Source: Pseudomonas fluorescens Q2-87 (GTDB taxonomy: Bacteria; Pseudomonadota; Gammaproteobacteria; Pseudomonadales; Pseudomonadaceae). From it: a stretch of DNA of 64,000 nt. This document shows, piece by piece, positions 38,234 through 49,794 of the stretch (positions are counted from its first letter, which is position 1; the number at the start of each line of letters is the position of its first letter). A program made the translations under genes and the position numbers. The stretch is taken from positions 1,554,556 through 1,618,555 of the forward strand of contig NZ_CM001558.1 of assembly GCF_000281895.1 (NCBI RefSeq), read 5' to 3'. A model generated the notes under the pieces. It was not told the DNA's origin, did not search any database, and saw nothing but the letters and a program-made list of their open reading frames with translations.

Positions 38234-39454
38234 TTACTTGCCCTGCCAGCGCTTCAGTACCAGGGTGGCGTTAGTGCCGCCGAAGCCGAAGCTGTTGCTC
38301 ATCACGGTGTCGATGGTGGCGTTTTCGCGAGTCTTGGTCAGGATCGGCATGTCAGCGACAGCCGGGTCCAGCTCGTCGATGTTGGCGGAGCCAGCCATGA
38401 AGTTGCCTTCCATCATCAGCAGGCAGTAGATCGCTTCGTGAACGCCAGCGGCGCCCAGGGAGTGACCCGACAGGCTCTTGGTGGAACTGATGGCCGGGGC
38501 CTTGTCGCCGAATACCGCGCGCACGCCTTCCATTTCCTTGGCATCACCGACCGGAGTCGAGGTGCCGTGGGTGTTCAGGTAGTCGATTGGGGTGTCGACG
38601 GTGGACATGGCCATCTGCATGCAACGGATGGCACCTTCGCCGCTAGGGGCGACCATGTCGTAGCCGTCGGAAGTGGCGCCGTAGCCGACGATTTCCGCGT
38701 AGATCTTCGCGCCACGGGCGAGGGCGTGTTCCAGCTCCTCGACCACGACCATGCCGCCACCGCCGGCGATGACGAAACCGTCACGCTTGGCGTCGTAGGC
38801 GCGGGAGGCCTTTTCCGGCGTTTCGTTGTATTGGGTGGACAGGGCGCCCATGGCGTCGAACAGGAACGATTGGCTCCAATGCTCTTCTTCACCGCCTCCG
38901 GCGAAAACGATGTCCTGCTTGCCCAGCTGGATCTGCTCGACCGCGGTACCGATGCAGTGGGCACTGGTGGCGCAAGCGGAGGAGATCGAGTAGTTGACGC
39001 CCTTGATCTGGAACGGCGTGGCCAGGCAAGCCGAAACGGTGCTGCCCATGGTCCGCGTGACACGGTACGGGCCAACACGCTTGACGCCTTTCTCGCGCAG
39101 GATGTCCAGCGCTTCCATCTGGTTCAAGGTCGACGCGCCACCCGAACCGGCGATCAGGCCGGTCCGCACATTGGAAACCTGCTCGTCGGTCAGGCCGGAG
39201 TCAGCGATGGCATCCTTCATGGCCAGGTAGGCGTAAGCCGCCGCATGGCCAACGAAACGGTAGATCTTGCGATCGATCAATTCTTCGAGGGGAAGGTCAA
39301 TGGAGCCGGAAACCTGGCTACGCAGACCCATTTCGGCATAGTCCGGATTGAACCGGATGCCCGGGCGACTTGCACGCAGGTTAGCGGAGACGGTCTCTTT
39401 GTCATTGCCCAGGCACGAAACGATGCCCAGACCAGTGATAACGACGCGGCGCAT
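38234..39454 (-). CDS. fabB: 3-Oxoacyl-ACP synthase I
   Basis: A 406-residue KAS I condensing enzyme that elongates unsaturated intermediates in fatty-acid synthesis. The catalytic triad is visible: Cys in [13 protein letters not shown], His in [11 protein letters not shown] and His in [23 protein letters not shown] closes the fold. It lies 11 bp downstream of fabA in the same transcript. Length equals E. coli FabB. Confidence 0.97.
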   Translation of the reverse strand: MRRVVITGLGIVSCLGNDKETVSANLRASRPGIRFNPDYAEMGLRSQVSGSIDLPLEELIDRKIYRFVGHAAAYAYLAMKDAIADSGLTDEQVSNVRTGLIAGSGGASTLNQMEALDILREKGVKRVGPYRVTRTMGSTVSACLATPFQIKGVNYSISSACATSAHCIGTAVEQIQLGKQDIVFAGGGEEEHWSQSFLFDAMGALSTQYNETPEKASRAYDAKRDGFVIAGGGGMVVVEELEHALARGAKIYAEIVGYGATSDGYDMVAPSGEGAIRCMQMAMSTVDTPIDYLNTHGTSTPVGDAKEMEGVRAVFGDKAPAISSTKSLSGHSLGAAGVHEAIYCLLMMEGNFMAGSANIDELDPAVADMPILTKTRENATIDTVMSNSFGFGGTNATLVLKRWQGK

Positions 39455-39465
39455 GCGGATAACCC

Positions 39466-39981
39466 TTAGAAGTTGTCAGTGGAGGTGAAAACGCCGACCC
39501 GAAGGCCTTCGGCGGTATAGATCTCGCGACCATCGACAGTGACCGAGCCATCGGCGATAGCCAGGTTCAGCTTGCCTTTGAGGACGCGCTTGATATGAAT
39601 GTTATAGGTGACTTTCTTCGCGGTCGGCAGGACCTGACCAAAGAACTTCACTTCGCCCGAACCCAGGGCGCGACCGCGACCTGGCAGGCCTTGCCAGCCA
39701 AGGAAGAAACCGACCAGCTGCCACATGGCATCCAGGCCCAGGCAACCTGGCATCACCGGGTCACCTTCGAAATGGCAAGCGAAAAACCACAGGTCCGGAG
39801 TGATATCCAGCTCGGCGACCAATTCACCTTTGCCGTACTTGCCACCCTCTTCGCTGATAAGGGTGATGCGATCCACCATCAGCATGTTCGGGGCGGGCAG
39901 TTGCGCGTTACCTGGGCCGAACAGCTCACCGCGACTGCAGCGCAGCAGATCTTCCCGGGTAAAGGCGTTTTGTTTGGTCAT
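39466..39981 (-). CDS. fabA: 3-Hydroxydecanoyl-ACP dehydratase/isomerase
   Basis: A 171-residue hotdog enzyme that dehydrates 3-hydroxydecanoyl-ACP and isomerises the product to cis-3-decenoyl-ACP, the branch point to unsaturated fatty acids. Catalytic His and Asp are in [25 protein letters not shown]. First gene of fabA-fabB. A DesT/FabR-like palindrome lies about 130 bp upstream. GAGGAG precedes the ATG. Confidence 0.97.
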   Translation of the reverse strand: MTKQNAFTREDLLRCSRGELFGPGNAQLPAPNMLMVDRITLISEEGGKYGKGELVAELDITPDLWFFACHFEGDPVMPGCLGLDAMWQLVGFFLGWQGLPGRGRALGSGEVKFFGQVLPTAKKVTYNIHIKRVLKGKLNLAIADGSVTVDGREIYTAEGLRVGVFTSTDNF

Positions 39982-40113
39982 GCGAGCTCCTCAATAGTCC
40001 CATGCGGCAGGGTGGGGCAAATCTTCCCGGCCGATCGAAGCGTTCATGCCTCGAATCGACAGCCTACTCATAGACTATTGCGTTGTAGTGAAAGTCACAG
40101 CGCACGGGAAATG

Positions 40114-40131
40114 AATGTACACCTGTGCACT
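40114..40131 (-). promoter_or_regulatory. DesT/FabR-like operator upstream of fabA
   Basis: On the minus strand AGTGCACAGGTGTACATT is an imperfect palindrome resembling the FabR consensus (AGCGTACA-NN-TGTTCGCT type) that controls fabA and fabB in E. coli. P. aeruginosa uses the related DesT. Position and form fit; the binding protein is inferred. Confidence 0.5.
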
Positions 40132-40228
40132 GAAAATTTTATTCAAGCCCCGTCGAGGCTTGTTCGGGTGCCTAAGACTGCCGCACTTTCGCCTTTCACG
40201 CCAGTCGCAGATGGTCTTGAGACCTGTA

Positions 40229-42126
<1,898 letters not shown>

Positions 42127-42130
<4 letters not shown>

Positions 42131-43059
42131 GGGCGGTGTTCTCCTTCGGCCAACGCCGCAGCGACGGATTCGGCGTCAATCGGTTCTATCCCCAGCGAGC
42201 GGGAAACCTGCTGGTTGCCCAGGACTTTGAAACGGTCCGGATACAGCGTGCGGGGCCAGGTCGCGGCAGGGCGGTCGAGCAGCTCGTCGAGGATCGCCAG
42301 CCAATCGTCCTGGTCGCTGTAGGTGCTGGCCAGGCTACCGGCCTTGACGAACGCGGCGCTGGGCCCGATCAGCGCACGCTGGCGGGCATAGCTGCTGAGC
42401 AACAGGTTTTTCACGGTCTTGGGGTTGTACAGGTCGGGGTCGTCCAGGCCCAGCAGCACATCGCTCTGACCCAGCAGGTTTTGCAGGGGGCGGCTGTCGT
42501 TGGTGTCGTTCCAGCGTTGGGTGACGATCTCCAGGCCCAGCGGCCCGGCTGCGTGCCGAATGTCCTGGAGCAAAAATTCACTGTGCCTGTCATACAGCAC
42601 GCCGACCCGCCGGACTTGCGGCAGCAGAGCACGAATCAGCCGCAGTTGCCGTGCCACGGGAGGATCGCTCCACAGCAGGCTCAGGTGATCGGGCGTCGCT
42701 TCGCCCAGACGGTCCCGGGCCTGTTGACGGCTGATTCGCAATACCAGAGTGGCCGGTCCGCGGACCTCTTGCAGGCGCCAGTCGAGGCTGGGCAGGTCGA
42801 GCAGCACCAGGCGCACATTGCCAGGCAGTTTTCCCGGTGCTGGCAGGCCGGACAACGGGGTAAACCGCACCGTGTCTTCGGGGCGCAAGGCTCCGAGGGC
42901 CTGGGTGAAAGACTGTACGCCGGGACTGTCCTCGGCGCCGGTCAACAGAATCTCGGCGGACCGGGCCTCGAACGATGCCAGCCAACCGGCCAATACCAGG
43001 CATAGCACCCGCGACAGGCGGCCATGAAATGGCGTCATGCGCAGTCGGCACCGGAACAT
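42127..43059 (-). CDS. Periplasmic ABC-type binding protein (TrpX-like)
   Basis: A 310-residue exported protein. An N-terminal signal sequence (about residues 18-35, WLASFEARSAE) precedes a two-lobed fold of the ABC_sub_bind type (PF04392): LLPQVRRVGVLYDRHSEF, LGLEIVTQRWNDTNDS, DVLLGLDDPDLYNP. No ABC permease is adjacent. The ATG at 43059 immediately follows the TonB-receptor TAG; one at 43038 is an alternative. It overlaps the hybrid-kinase gene by 4 bp, so it probably presents a ligand to that kinase instead of, or as well as, to a transporter. The ligand is unknown. Confidence 0.78.
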
Positions 43060-45183
43060 CTAGAAGGACAACTCCGCGCTGAAGTACAGGACGTGTCGGG
43101 AGTCGTAGCGGTTGTCGATGAACGTGGTGGGCTGGTTATCGAGGCGCTGCTGCAGGACGCCCGCCAGTTCCAGGTTGGCCTTGCCCAGGGGGATGCGACG
43201 GGCAAGGCGGGTGTCGACCCGTTCGAAGCGGTAGCCATTGAGGGCGTCGGCGGCGTAATAGAACACGGCGCTGTTCCAGCCCTGGCCCCAGTCCCGCAGC
43301 CAACCGGCCGAGCCACTGTTGCGGGCGGTCAGTTGCTCGTCCAGCGGGTTGCTGGCCTGGGCGTCGACATAGGCATAGGTCAGGCGCAGGCGGTCGGCCG
43401 TGGTCAGGCGCCAGTCGAGCTGGGTCTCGGTCCCGGAGAACCGGGACTGGTTGGCGTTGCTGGCTATGTACTGGTTGTTGCGCAGCGGTTCGCTGATCAT
43501 GCCGGTGATCTCGTCATGGAACAGCTTCACATCGACCGTCAGGCCCAGGTCCGCAAAGTAACCGTTATAACCCAATTCCCGCGAGCGCATGTGTTCCTGC
43601 TCCAGGTTTCCCGGGCCGCGGGTCTGGACGAAATAACGGGCGCTGCGCTGGCCGAAGGCGGCGGGCTGCAGATTGGTGACCTGATAGCTCCAGTTGACGT
43701 TGTTTTCGAACATGTCCGGCGAACGCACGGCTTCGGAGTACACCGCCCGTAGCCCATGCCGCGGAGTGATCAGGTAGTTGACCGCCACCCGGGGTGTCAG
43801 CGAACTGCCGGTCAGGCGCGTGTCCTCGAACATCGCGCCGCCCTGTAACAGCCAGTGTTCGCTGGCCCGCCATTCGAGCTGGCCGAACAGCCGCCAGGTG
43901 GAGTCGTCCAGCGTGCCATTGAAGTACGTCTCGGAGTCGGCCCGGTCGTAGCGATAGTTGGCCCCGGTGACCAGGCGCAGGCTGTCGGACAGGCTCAGGG
44001 TGTCCTGGATTTCCAGGTCGTAGCGTGATTCGCGGGCGCTCTGGTCGATGTCGCCGCACAAGGTCTGCGAGGCGCCGTTGCGCCATTGGTCGAGCACCTG
44101 ATTGGCGAGTGCCTGCTCCTGTGGCGTGCCGGCCGGTGCGCCGGTGCCGGTGAAACGGGTGATATTGCGCGCCAGCTTCTCGGCATAGTTGGGGTTGAGC
44201 TGCCACAGGTCGGTCAATTGCGGGCTGAAGGACACTTCGGCGTCGCAGGCACGCCAGGTCTGCTGGCGATCCCAGTGCTGGACCGAGCCTTGTACATAAA
44301 GGCTGTGGTCAGGATTCAGGTCCAGGTTCCAACGCAGCGAACCAGCGTAATCCTTGGCGATGACATCGGAGTTATCCCCAGCGGCGGTAATGCCGGCAAA
44401 CACCGGGCGGTAGGTATAGGGCCGCTGGTTGGTCCCATCCTTGGCATTCAATTGCCAATCGATGCTTTGCTGCTCGTCCAGGGTCTGGCTGACCGACAGA
44501 TTGAAGCGGTTCAGGCGCCGACTGTCGCGGTAGTCGGCACCGTTGCGGTCACTGTCAAAGCCATCATCTTCCTGCCCGGACAGCGAAAGCCGCAGGTCGC
44601 CACCGTCCCAGCCGGTGCCTTGGCTGGCGTACCAGTCGCTGATGCCACGCTGGCCCCGGGTGATTTTCAATCGGGTGCCGTGGCTGTCGGCGGGGGCGCG
44701 GGTGATGATGTTGACCACCGCCATCAGCGCGTTGGCGCCGTAGCTGACCGTGTTGGGGCCACGGAAGACTTCGATGCGGTCGATGTCCTCCATGGCCACC
44801 GGAATATCGCTCCAGTCCACCGTGGCCAGGCCGGCGCGGTACACCGAGCGGCCATCGATCAACACCTGCATGCGTCGCGCTTCGCTGGCGTTGGTGCCGT
44901 GGTAGTTCACGGCCGCCTGGTTGCCGCTGATATTGCCGACCATCATGCCCGGCACCAGGCGCAGCAATTCGCTGATGTCCCGCGCGCCGCTGGCCTTGAT
45001 CAACTCGCTGTCCAGCACCGTCATGCTGCCTGGCACCGCCGCTGGCGATTGCTTCAGGCGCGTCGCCGTCAGCACTTGGGGCAGGGGTTGGCTGTCCACG
45101 AACAGGTCGTCGCCCAGCACTGGCGGGCTGATGACCAGCGCCAGTAGCAATGACGAACCTGAACGGGAAGGGCCAAGAAACAC
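43060..45183 (-). CDS. TonB-dependent outer-membrane receptor
   Basis: A 707-residue outer-membrane receptor. A signal peptide (residues 1-24) is followed by a TonB-box-like PQVLTATRLKQ and the plug domain (VPGSMTVLDSELIKASGARDISELLRLVPGMM ... EDIDRIEVFRGPNTVSYGANALMAVVNIIT); the rest is a 22-strand barrel ending in an aromatic residue (YFSAELSF). There is no extra N-terminal sigma-regulator signalling domain. The gene abuts the binding-protein gene with no gap. It is first in the operon with the binding protein and hybrid kinase. No Fur-type or siderophore genes are adjacent, so the substrate is open. Confidence 0.9.
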   Translation of the reverse strand: MFLGPSRSGSSLLLALVISPPVLGDDLFVDSQPLPQVLTATRLKQSPAAVPGSMTVLDSELIKASGARDISELLRLVPGMMVGNISGNQAAVNYHGTNASEARRMQVLIDGRSVYRAGLATVDWSDIPVAMEDIDRIEVFRGPNTVSYGANALMAVVNIITRAPADSHGTRLKITRGQRGISDWYASQGTGWDGGDLRLSLSGQEDDGFDSDRNGADYRDSRRLNRFNLSVSQTLDEQQSIDWQLNAKDGTNQRPYTYRPVFAGITAAGDNSDVIAKDYAGSLRWNLDLNPDHSLYVQGSVQHWDRQQTWRACDAEVSFSPQLTDLWQLNPNYAEKLARNITRFTGTGAPAGTPQEQALANQVLDQWRNGASQTLCGDIDQSARESRYDLEIQDTLSLSDSLRLVTGANYRYDRADSETYFNGTLDDSTWRLFGQLEWRASEHWLLQGGAMFEDTRLTGSSLTPRVAVNYLITPRHGLRAVYSEAVRSPDMFENNVNWSYQVTNLQPAAFGQRSARYFVQTRGPGNLEQEHMRSRELGYNGYFADLGLTVDVKLFHDEITGMISEPLRNNQYIASNANQSRFSGTETQLDWRLTTADRLRLTYAYVDAQASNPLDEQLTARNSGSAGWLRDWGQGWNSAVFYYAADALNGYRFERVDTRLARRIPLGKANLELAGVLQQRLDNQPTTFIDNRYDSRHVLYFSAELSF

Positions 45184-45382
45184 GGCACAGCCTTTGATAA
45201 CGAAAGAATGGCCGGCATGTTAACTGAGCTGAACGACTTTTCCATTCACGTTGACAGCATTTTCCTAGGAATTGATGGTCAGCTTCCTACAGCGAGCGGT
45301 AATTGTTGCCGGGGCTGGTCGCGATCCGGCCGCTCCGTATAATGCCCCGCATTGCCACTTGGTATGGATGAACGGATTGCAT

Positions 45383-46408
45383 ATGACTGAACAGCGCTCG
45401 ATTGCGGTCCTGGGAGGCGGGAGTTTCGGTACAGCCGTGGCTAACCTGCTGGCCGAGAATGGTCACCCGGTGCGCCAATGGATGCGTGACCCCGAGCAGG
45501 CCGAGGCCATCCGGGTCAATCGCGAGAACCCGCGTTACCTCAAAGGCATCAAGATCCGCCCGGAAGTGGAGCCGGTCACCGACTTGCAGGCAACACTGCA
45601 GGACTGCGATCTGTTTTTCGTCGCCTTGCCGTCCAGTGCCTTGCGCGCGGTCCTGGCCCCTCATGCCGATCGCTTGAGCGGCAAGTTGCTGGTGAGCCTG
45701 ACCAAGGGCATCGAGGCGCAGACGTTCAAGCTGATGAGCGAGATCCTGGAGGAAATCGCGCCCAAGGCTCGCATCGGTGTGATTTCCGGCCCGAACCTGG
45801 CGCGGGAAATCGCCGAGCACGCCTTGACCGCCACTGTGGTCGCCAGTGAAGACGAAGAACTCTGCCAACGGGTCCAGGCCGCGCTCCATGGCCGCACCTT
45901 CCGGGTCTATGCCAGTGCCGATCGTTTCGGCGTGGAGCTGGGCGGGGCGCTGAAAAATGTCTATGCGATCATCGCCGGCATGGCGGTTGCGCTGGGCATG
46001 GGGGAGAACACCAAGAGCATGCTGATCACCCGGGCGCTGGCGGAAATGACCCGTTTTGCCGTCAACCAGGGCGCCAACCCGATGACTTTCCTGGGCTTGG
46101 CTGGGGTCGGGGACCTGATCGTCACCTGTTCCTCGCCCAAGAGCCGCAACTACCAGGTCGGGTTCGCCCTCGGCCAGGGCCTGAGCCTTGACGAGGCCGT
46201 GTCGCGCCTGGGCGAAGTGGCGGAAGGGGTGAGCACCCTCAAGGTGCTCAAGGCCAAGTCCCAGGAAACCGGGGTCTATATGCCGCTGGTCGCCGGCCTG
46301 CATGCGATCCTCTTCGAAGGGCGCACGCTGGAACAGGTGATCGAACTGTTGATGCGCGCGGAGCCGAAGACCGACGTCGATTTCATTTCCACCAGCGGCT
46401 TCAACTGA
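45383..46408 (+). CDS. gpsA: Glycerol-3-phosphate dehydrogenase (NAD(P)+)
   Basis: A 341-residue cytosolic enzyme that reduces dihydroxyacetone phosphate to sn-glycerol 3-phosphate for phospholipid synthesis. NAD motif [37 protein letters not shown], the catalytic Lys region [13 protein letters not shown] and [14 protein letters not shown] are intact. I chose the ATG at 45383 ([13 protein letters not shown]); longer frames add 37 unconserved residues. Divergent from the TonB-receptor operon. Confidence 0.96.
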   Translation: MTEQRSIAVLGGGSFGTAVANLLAENGHPVRQWMRDPEQAEAIRVNRENPRYLKGIKIRPEVEPVTDLQATLQDCDLFFVALPSSALRAVLAPHADRLSGKLLVSLTKGIEAQTFKLMSEILEEIAPKARIGVISGPNLAREIAEHALTATVVASEDEELCQRVQAALHGRTFRVYASADRFGVELGGALKNVYAIIAGMAVALGMGENTKSMLITRALAEMTRFAVNQGANPMTFLGLAGVGDLIVTCSSPKSRNYQVGFALGQGLSLDEAVSRLGEVAEGVSTLKVLKAKSQETGVYMPLVAGLHAILFEGRTLEQVIELLMRAEPKTDVDFISTSGFN

Positions 46409-46438
46409 GCCGCGATTGATCGCAAGCAGGAGCGAACC

Positions 46439-46786
46439 ATGAACGATCCGAAAGGGCAGCCCCAATACGAATCCATCCTGCTGCGTGTGCTGTGGATGGT
46501 GATTTATCTGCTGGTCTGGCAGGTGGCGCAGTTCATCCTCGGCGCCGTGGTGCTGGTGCAACTGATCTATCGGCTGATCTACGGCGCGCCGAGCGCCAGC
46601 CTGATGAATTTCGGCGACAGCCTGAGCCAGTTCCTGGCGCAGATCGGTCGTTTTGGCACCTTCCACAGCGACCAGAAGCCTTGGCCATTCGCCGACTGGC
46701 CGACCCCGCGCACACCGGAGGGCGAAGCGCCGCACGCAGTAGCACCTGCTGCGCATCCCGTTCGGGATGAAGAGCCGAAGCTATGA
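46439..46786 (+). CDS. DUF4389 membrane protein
   Basis: A 115-residue protein with one long hydrophobic region (about 15-45, WMVIYLLVWQVAQFILGAVVLVQLIYRLI) and the SLMNFGDSLSQFLAQIGRF segment typical of DUF4389. The C-terminal third is Pro/Ala/Glu-rich and probably disordered. Function unknown. It lies 30 bp after gpsA and overlaps sixA by 4 bp, so the three genes form an operon. Confidence 0.8.
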   Translation: MNDPKGQPQYESILLRVLWMVIYLLVWQVAQFILGAVVLVQLIYRLIYGAPSASLMNFGDSLSQFLAQIGRFGTFHSDQKPWPFADWPTPRTPEGEAPHAVAPAAHPVRDEEPKL

Positions 46787-47235
46787 AGCTCTGGGTATTG
46801 CGTCACGGTGAAGCCGAGCCTTACGGCGCCCGTCCCGATCCCGAACGGGCCCTGACCGCCCACGGGCGCGAAGAAGTGTTGCGCAGTGCCGCGCACTTGA
46901 TTGGCCAGCCTCTGACTGCCATTTACGCCAGCCCCTACCTGCGGGCGCAGCAGACTGCACACCTGGTGCGCGAAGCGCTGGGGTTCGAGCCGGCGTTACA
47001 AACGGTCGATTGGCTCACACCAGAAACCCGACCGCAAAAAGTCCTCGAACAGCTGGAGGATGAGGGCGACGTGCTGCTGGTCAGCCACAATCCCCTGGTG
47101 GGCACCTTGCTGGGCTTTGTGCAACACGGTCATTTGCAACAACCTGAGCAAGTGCACACTGCTGGCCTCGCCGAGCTGGAAGGCGACCTGCCGCTGGCGG
47201 GGGCAATGCAGCTCAAGGCTATCAGGCACCCTTGA
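46783..47235 (+). CDS. sixA: Phosphohistidine phosphatase SixA
   Basis: A 150-residue histidine-phosphatase-family enzyme. The RHGEAEPYG motif at residues 7-15 supplies catalytic His8, YASPYLRAQQTA follows and the second His is in LLVSHNPLVGTLL. SixA dephosphorylates phosphohistidine on proteins such as ArcB Hpt domains or, in E. coli, the nitrogen PTS protein NPr. ATGA overlap with the DUF4389 gene. Confidence 0.92.
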   Translation: MKLWVLRHGEAEPYGARPDPERALTAHGREEVLRSAAHLIGQPLTAIYASPYLRAQQTAHLVREALGFEPALQTVDWLTPETRPQKVLEQLEDEGDVLLVSHNPLVGTLLGFVQHGHLQQPEQVHTAGLAELEGDLPLAGAMQLKAIRHP

Positions 47236-47274
47236 AGGGTGGCCGCTGAATAACAATCAAAAGGGAACACAACG

Positions 47275-47718
47275 ATGAGTCTGTGGCGCACCACCCCCAA
47301 CATCGAGCAACTGAACGCGGCGGGCAAGAACACTATCAGCGAAGTGCTGGATATTCGTTTCGAATCTTTCGACGATGAGTCCCTGACTGCCAGCATGGTG
47401 GTTGATCACCGTACCCACCAACCGTTCGGCCTGCTGCATGGTGGGGCGTCGGTGGTGCTGGCCGAAACCGTCGGGTCGATGGCCGCCTATCTCTGTGTGG
47501 ATACCAGCAGATTCTATTGCGTGGGCCTGGAAATCAATGCGAACCATCTGCGTGGCGTACGCAGCGGCCGGGTGACGGCCACGGCGCGGGTCGTTCACCT
47601 GGGCCGCACGACCCAGGTCTGGGACATCCGCCTGACCAACGACGACGGCAAGGTCAATTGCGTATCGCGCCTGACCATGGCCGTGGTGCCCTTGGGTGAG
47701 CAGCCGCCGGCGCGTTGA
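47275..47718 (+). CDS. Hotdog thioesterase (YdiI/EntH-like)
   Basis: A 147-residue PaaI-type hotdog enzyme with FGLLHGGASVVLAETVGSMAAY (about residues 50-71), the catalytic Glu in AETVGS and INANHLRGVRSG. This motif form resembles E. coli YdiI (MenI) and EntH, which hydrolyse aromatic acyl-CoA or acyl-ACP. It follows sixA by 39 bp with an AAGGGAACA-type site and could be the last gene of the gpsA operon. Confidence 0.87.
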   Translation: MSLWRTTPNIEQLNAAGKNTISEVLDIRFESFDDESLTASMVVDHRTHQPFGLLHGGASVVLAETVGSMAAYLCVDTSRFYCVGLEINANHLRGVRSGRVTATARVVHLGRTTQVWDIRLTNDDGKVNCVSRLTMAVVPLGEQPPAR

Positions 47719-47745
47719 AAGCCGATTTGCGCCTGGCCGGCTGTT

Positions 47746-47875
47746 GTGGCGAGGGAGCTTGCTCCCGCTGGGTCGCGAAGCGGCCCCAAACCCACCGGCT
47801 CGATCAGCCTGGCGCACCGAGTTGCCCGATCTTGGGCCTGCTGCGCAGGCCAGCGGGAGCAAGCTCCCTCGCCAC
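47746..47875. repeat. Second-family REP doublet with long spacer
   Basis: GGCGAGGGAGCTTGCTCCCG is within 47746-47769 and its inverse within 47852-47875, separated by about 82 bp. With flanks it fills most of the 304-bp gap between the thioesterase and hydrolase genes; nothing else is seen in that gap. Confidence 0.85.
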
Positions 47876-48022
47876 GGGTGTTCGAACACAAAATCCCGGG
47901 GTGAGCGGGGCGCAGCCCCATAGCCCAAGCCCGACTGTCATCATTCCTGGCAGTTACGGTCATTGCCGCGCCGCCGGGCAGTGCGCAGAATCGAGCCCAG
48001 TTACCCCAATGGATCGGCCGTC

Positions 48023-48817
48023 ATGTCGCAACAGGTATTTTTCGCTCACGCCAATGGCTTCCCCTCGGCCACCTACGGCAAGCTGTTCGCCGCGCTGGCG
48101 CCGCAGTACGCGGTCGCGCACCTGGAGTTGCACGGTCACGACCCGCGTTTTCCGGTGGACGATAACTGGAACAATTTGGTGGACGAGCTCATCCATCACC
48201 TGGAACAGCAGCCGGAACCGGTGTGGGGCGTCGGCCACTCCCTGGGCGGTGTGCTCCATCTGCACGCGGCGTTGCGTTGCCCGCAGTTGTACCGGGGCGT
48301 GGTCATGCTCGACTCGCCGGTGCTGACCCGGGCCGACCGATGGGTGATCCTGGCCGCCAAGCGCCTGGGGTTCATCGATCGCCTCACCCCGGCCGGTCGA
48401 ACGCTGGGACGGCGCGAAGAGTTTGCCGACCTGGCGTCGGCCCGGCAGTACTTCGCCGGCAAGACCCTGTTTCGCGGCTTTGACCCGGAATGCTTTGACG
48501 CCTACCTGCAACATGGTCTGCAGCAAGTCGGCGACCGCTTGCGGCTGCGTTTCGACCCGGCCACGGAAATCAGTATTTACCGTGGCGTGCCGCACACCAG
48601 CCCTGGCCGCGCCCGCAAGCTCCAGGTGCCCCTGGCGGTGGTGCGTGGCCGGCAGAGCCGCGTGGTGATGCGCCATCACACCCGTTCGGTAGGGCGCATG
48701 CCCCATGGCGAATCCTTGAGCATGCCGGGCGGCCACATGTTTCCCCTCGAACGTCCGCAAGACACGGCCAACCTGCTCAAGGACCTGTTCCAGCGCTGGG
48801 AAGAGCGCAGCGCATGA
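48023..48817 (+). CDS. Alpha/beta hydrolase, first of a pair
   Basis: A 264-residue alpha/beta-hydrolase fold protein. The N-terminal FAHANGFPSATYG contains the oxyanion region, GVGHSLGGVLHLHAA (about residues 69-83) holds the nucleophile Ser, and the C-terminal His is in MPGGHMFPLERP. Probably a cytosolic esterase or thioesterase; substrate unknown. I chose the ATG at 48023 (MSQQVFFAHANGF). It overlaps the next hydrolase gene by 4 bp. Orthologous pairs occur downstream of gpsA in other pseudomonads. Confidence 0.85.
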   Translation: MSQQVFFAHANGFPSATYGKLFAALAPQYAVAHLELHGHDPRFPVDDNWNNLVDELIHHLEQQPEPVWGVGHSLGGVLHLHAALRCPQLYRGVVMLDSPVLTRADRWVILAAKRLGFIDRLTPAGRTLGRREEFADLASARQYFAGKTLFRGFDPECFDAYLQHGLQQVGDRLRLRFDPATEISIYRGVPHTSPGRARKLQVPLAVVRGRQSRVVMRHHTRSVGRMPHGESLSMPGGHMFPLERPQDTANLLKDLFQRWEERSA

Positions 48818-49665
48818 GCGTGGTCGAGGAAGTCCGCCTGAGCCTGCCTCACATCGAGTTGGCAGCCCACCTGTTCGGCCCGGAAGATGGGCGGCCGGTG
48901 ATCGCCTTGCATGGTTGGCTGGACAACGCCAACAGCTTCGCCCGGCTGGCCCCTCGGCTGGAGGGGCTGCGGGTGATCGCCCTGGACATGGCCGGGCATG
49001 GGCATTCCGGGCATCGGCCGCCCGGTGCCGGCTATGCCCTGTGGGACTATGCCCATGATGTGTTGCAGGTTGCCGACCAACTGGGCCTGAAGCGTTTCGC
49101 CCTGTTGGGCCATTCCATGGGCGCCATCGTCTCGCTGGTGCTGGCCGGTTCCTTGCCGGAACGGGTGACGCACCTGGGCTTGATCGATGGAGTGATTCCT
49201 CCTACAGCCAAAGGCGATAACGCCGCCGAACGCATGGGCATGGCCCTGCAAGCGCAGTTGGATCTGCAACATAAACGCAAACCGGTCTATAAAACCCTCG
49301 ACCGGGCCATCGAAGCGCGTATGAAAGGATTGGTGGCGGTCAGTCGCGAGGCCGCCGAGCTGCTGGCCCAGCGCGGCCTGATGCCGGTGCCCGGCGGCTA
49401 CACCTGGCGCACCGACAACCGCCTGACCTTGCCGTCGCCCCTGCGCCTGACCGATGAGCAGGCCATGGCGTTCGTGGCGCGGGTCGGTTGCCCTGCGCAC
49501 CTGGTGGTGGCGGCTGACGGCATGCTTGCCAAGCACCCCGAGCTGCTGGAGCGTCTACCCTTCAGTCATGAACAGTTGCCCGGCGGCCATCATTTGCACC
49601 TGAACGACGAATTCGGTGCCACGCTTGTAGCAGACTGTTTCAATCGGTTCTTCGCCGTTTCTTGA
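48814..49665 (+). CDS. Alpha/beta hydrolase, second of a pair
   Basis: A 283-residue alpha/beta-hydrolase. IALHGWLDNANSFARLAPRL (about 30-49), LLGHSMGAIVSLVLAG with nucleophile Ser near 99, and LPGGHHLHLND near the C terminus give the catalytic set. The HGWLDNA form is common in epoxide-hydrolase/lipase-like enzymes related to mammalian SERHL. Coupled by ATGA overlap to the preceding hydrolase. Substrate unknown. Confidence 0.86.
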   Translation: MSVVEEVRLSLPHIELAAHLFGPEDGRPVIALHGWLDNANSFARLAPRLEGLRVIALDMAGHGHSGHRPPGAGYALWDYAHDVLQVADQLGLKRFALLGHSMGAIVSLVLAGSLPERVTHLGLIDGVIPPTAKGDNAAERMGMALQAQLDLQHKRKPVYKTLDRAIEARMKGLVAVSREAAELLAQRGLMPVPGGYTWRTDNRLTLPSPLRLTDEQAMAFVARVGCPAHLVVAADGMLAKHPELLERLPFSHEQLPGGHHLHLNDEFGATLVADCFNRFFAVS

Positions 49666-49794
49666 CTTGCGCCGGGCAACTGTCGAGGCTGGGCGGGTTG
49701 AAAGGGAGACAACCATGACAGACCTCTGTTTAGCAGCCTCGCGGTGCCTCGAAGACGCCCGTTCCTTCCAAGCGTCCCAGGCCAAGCCGATCCA

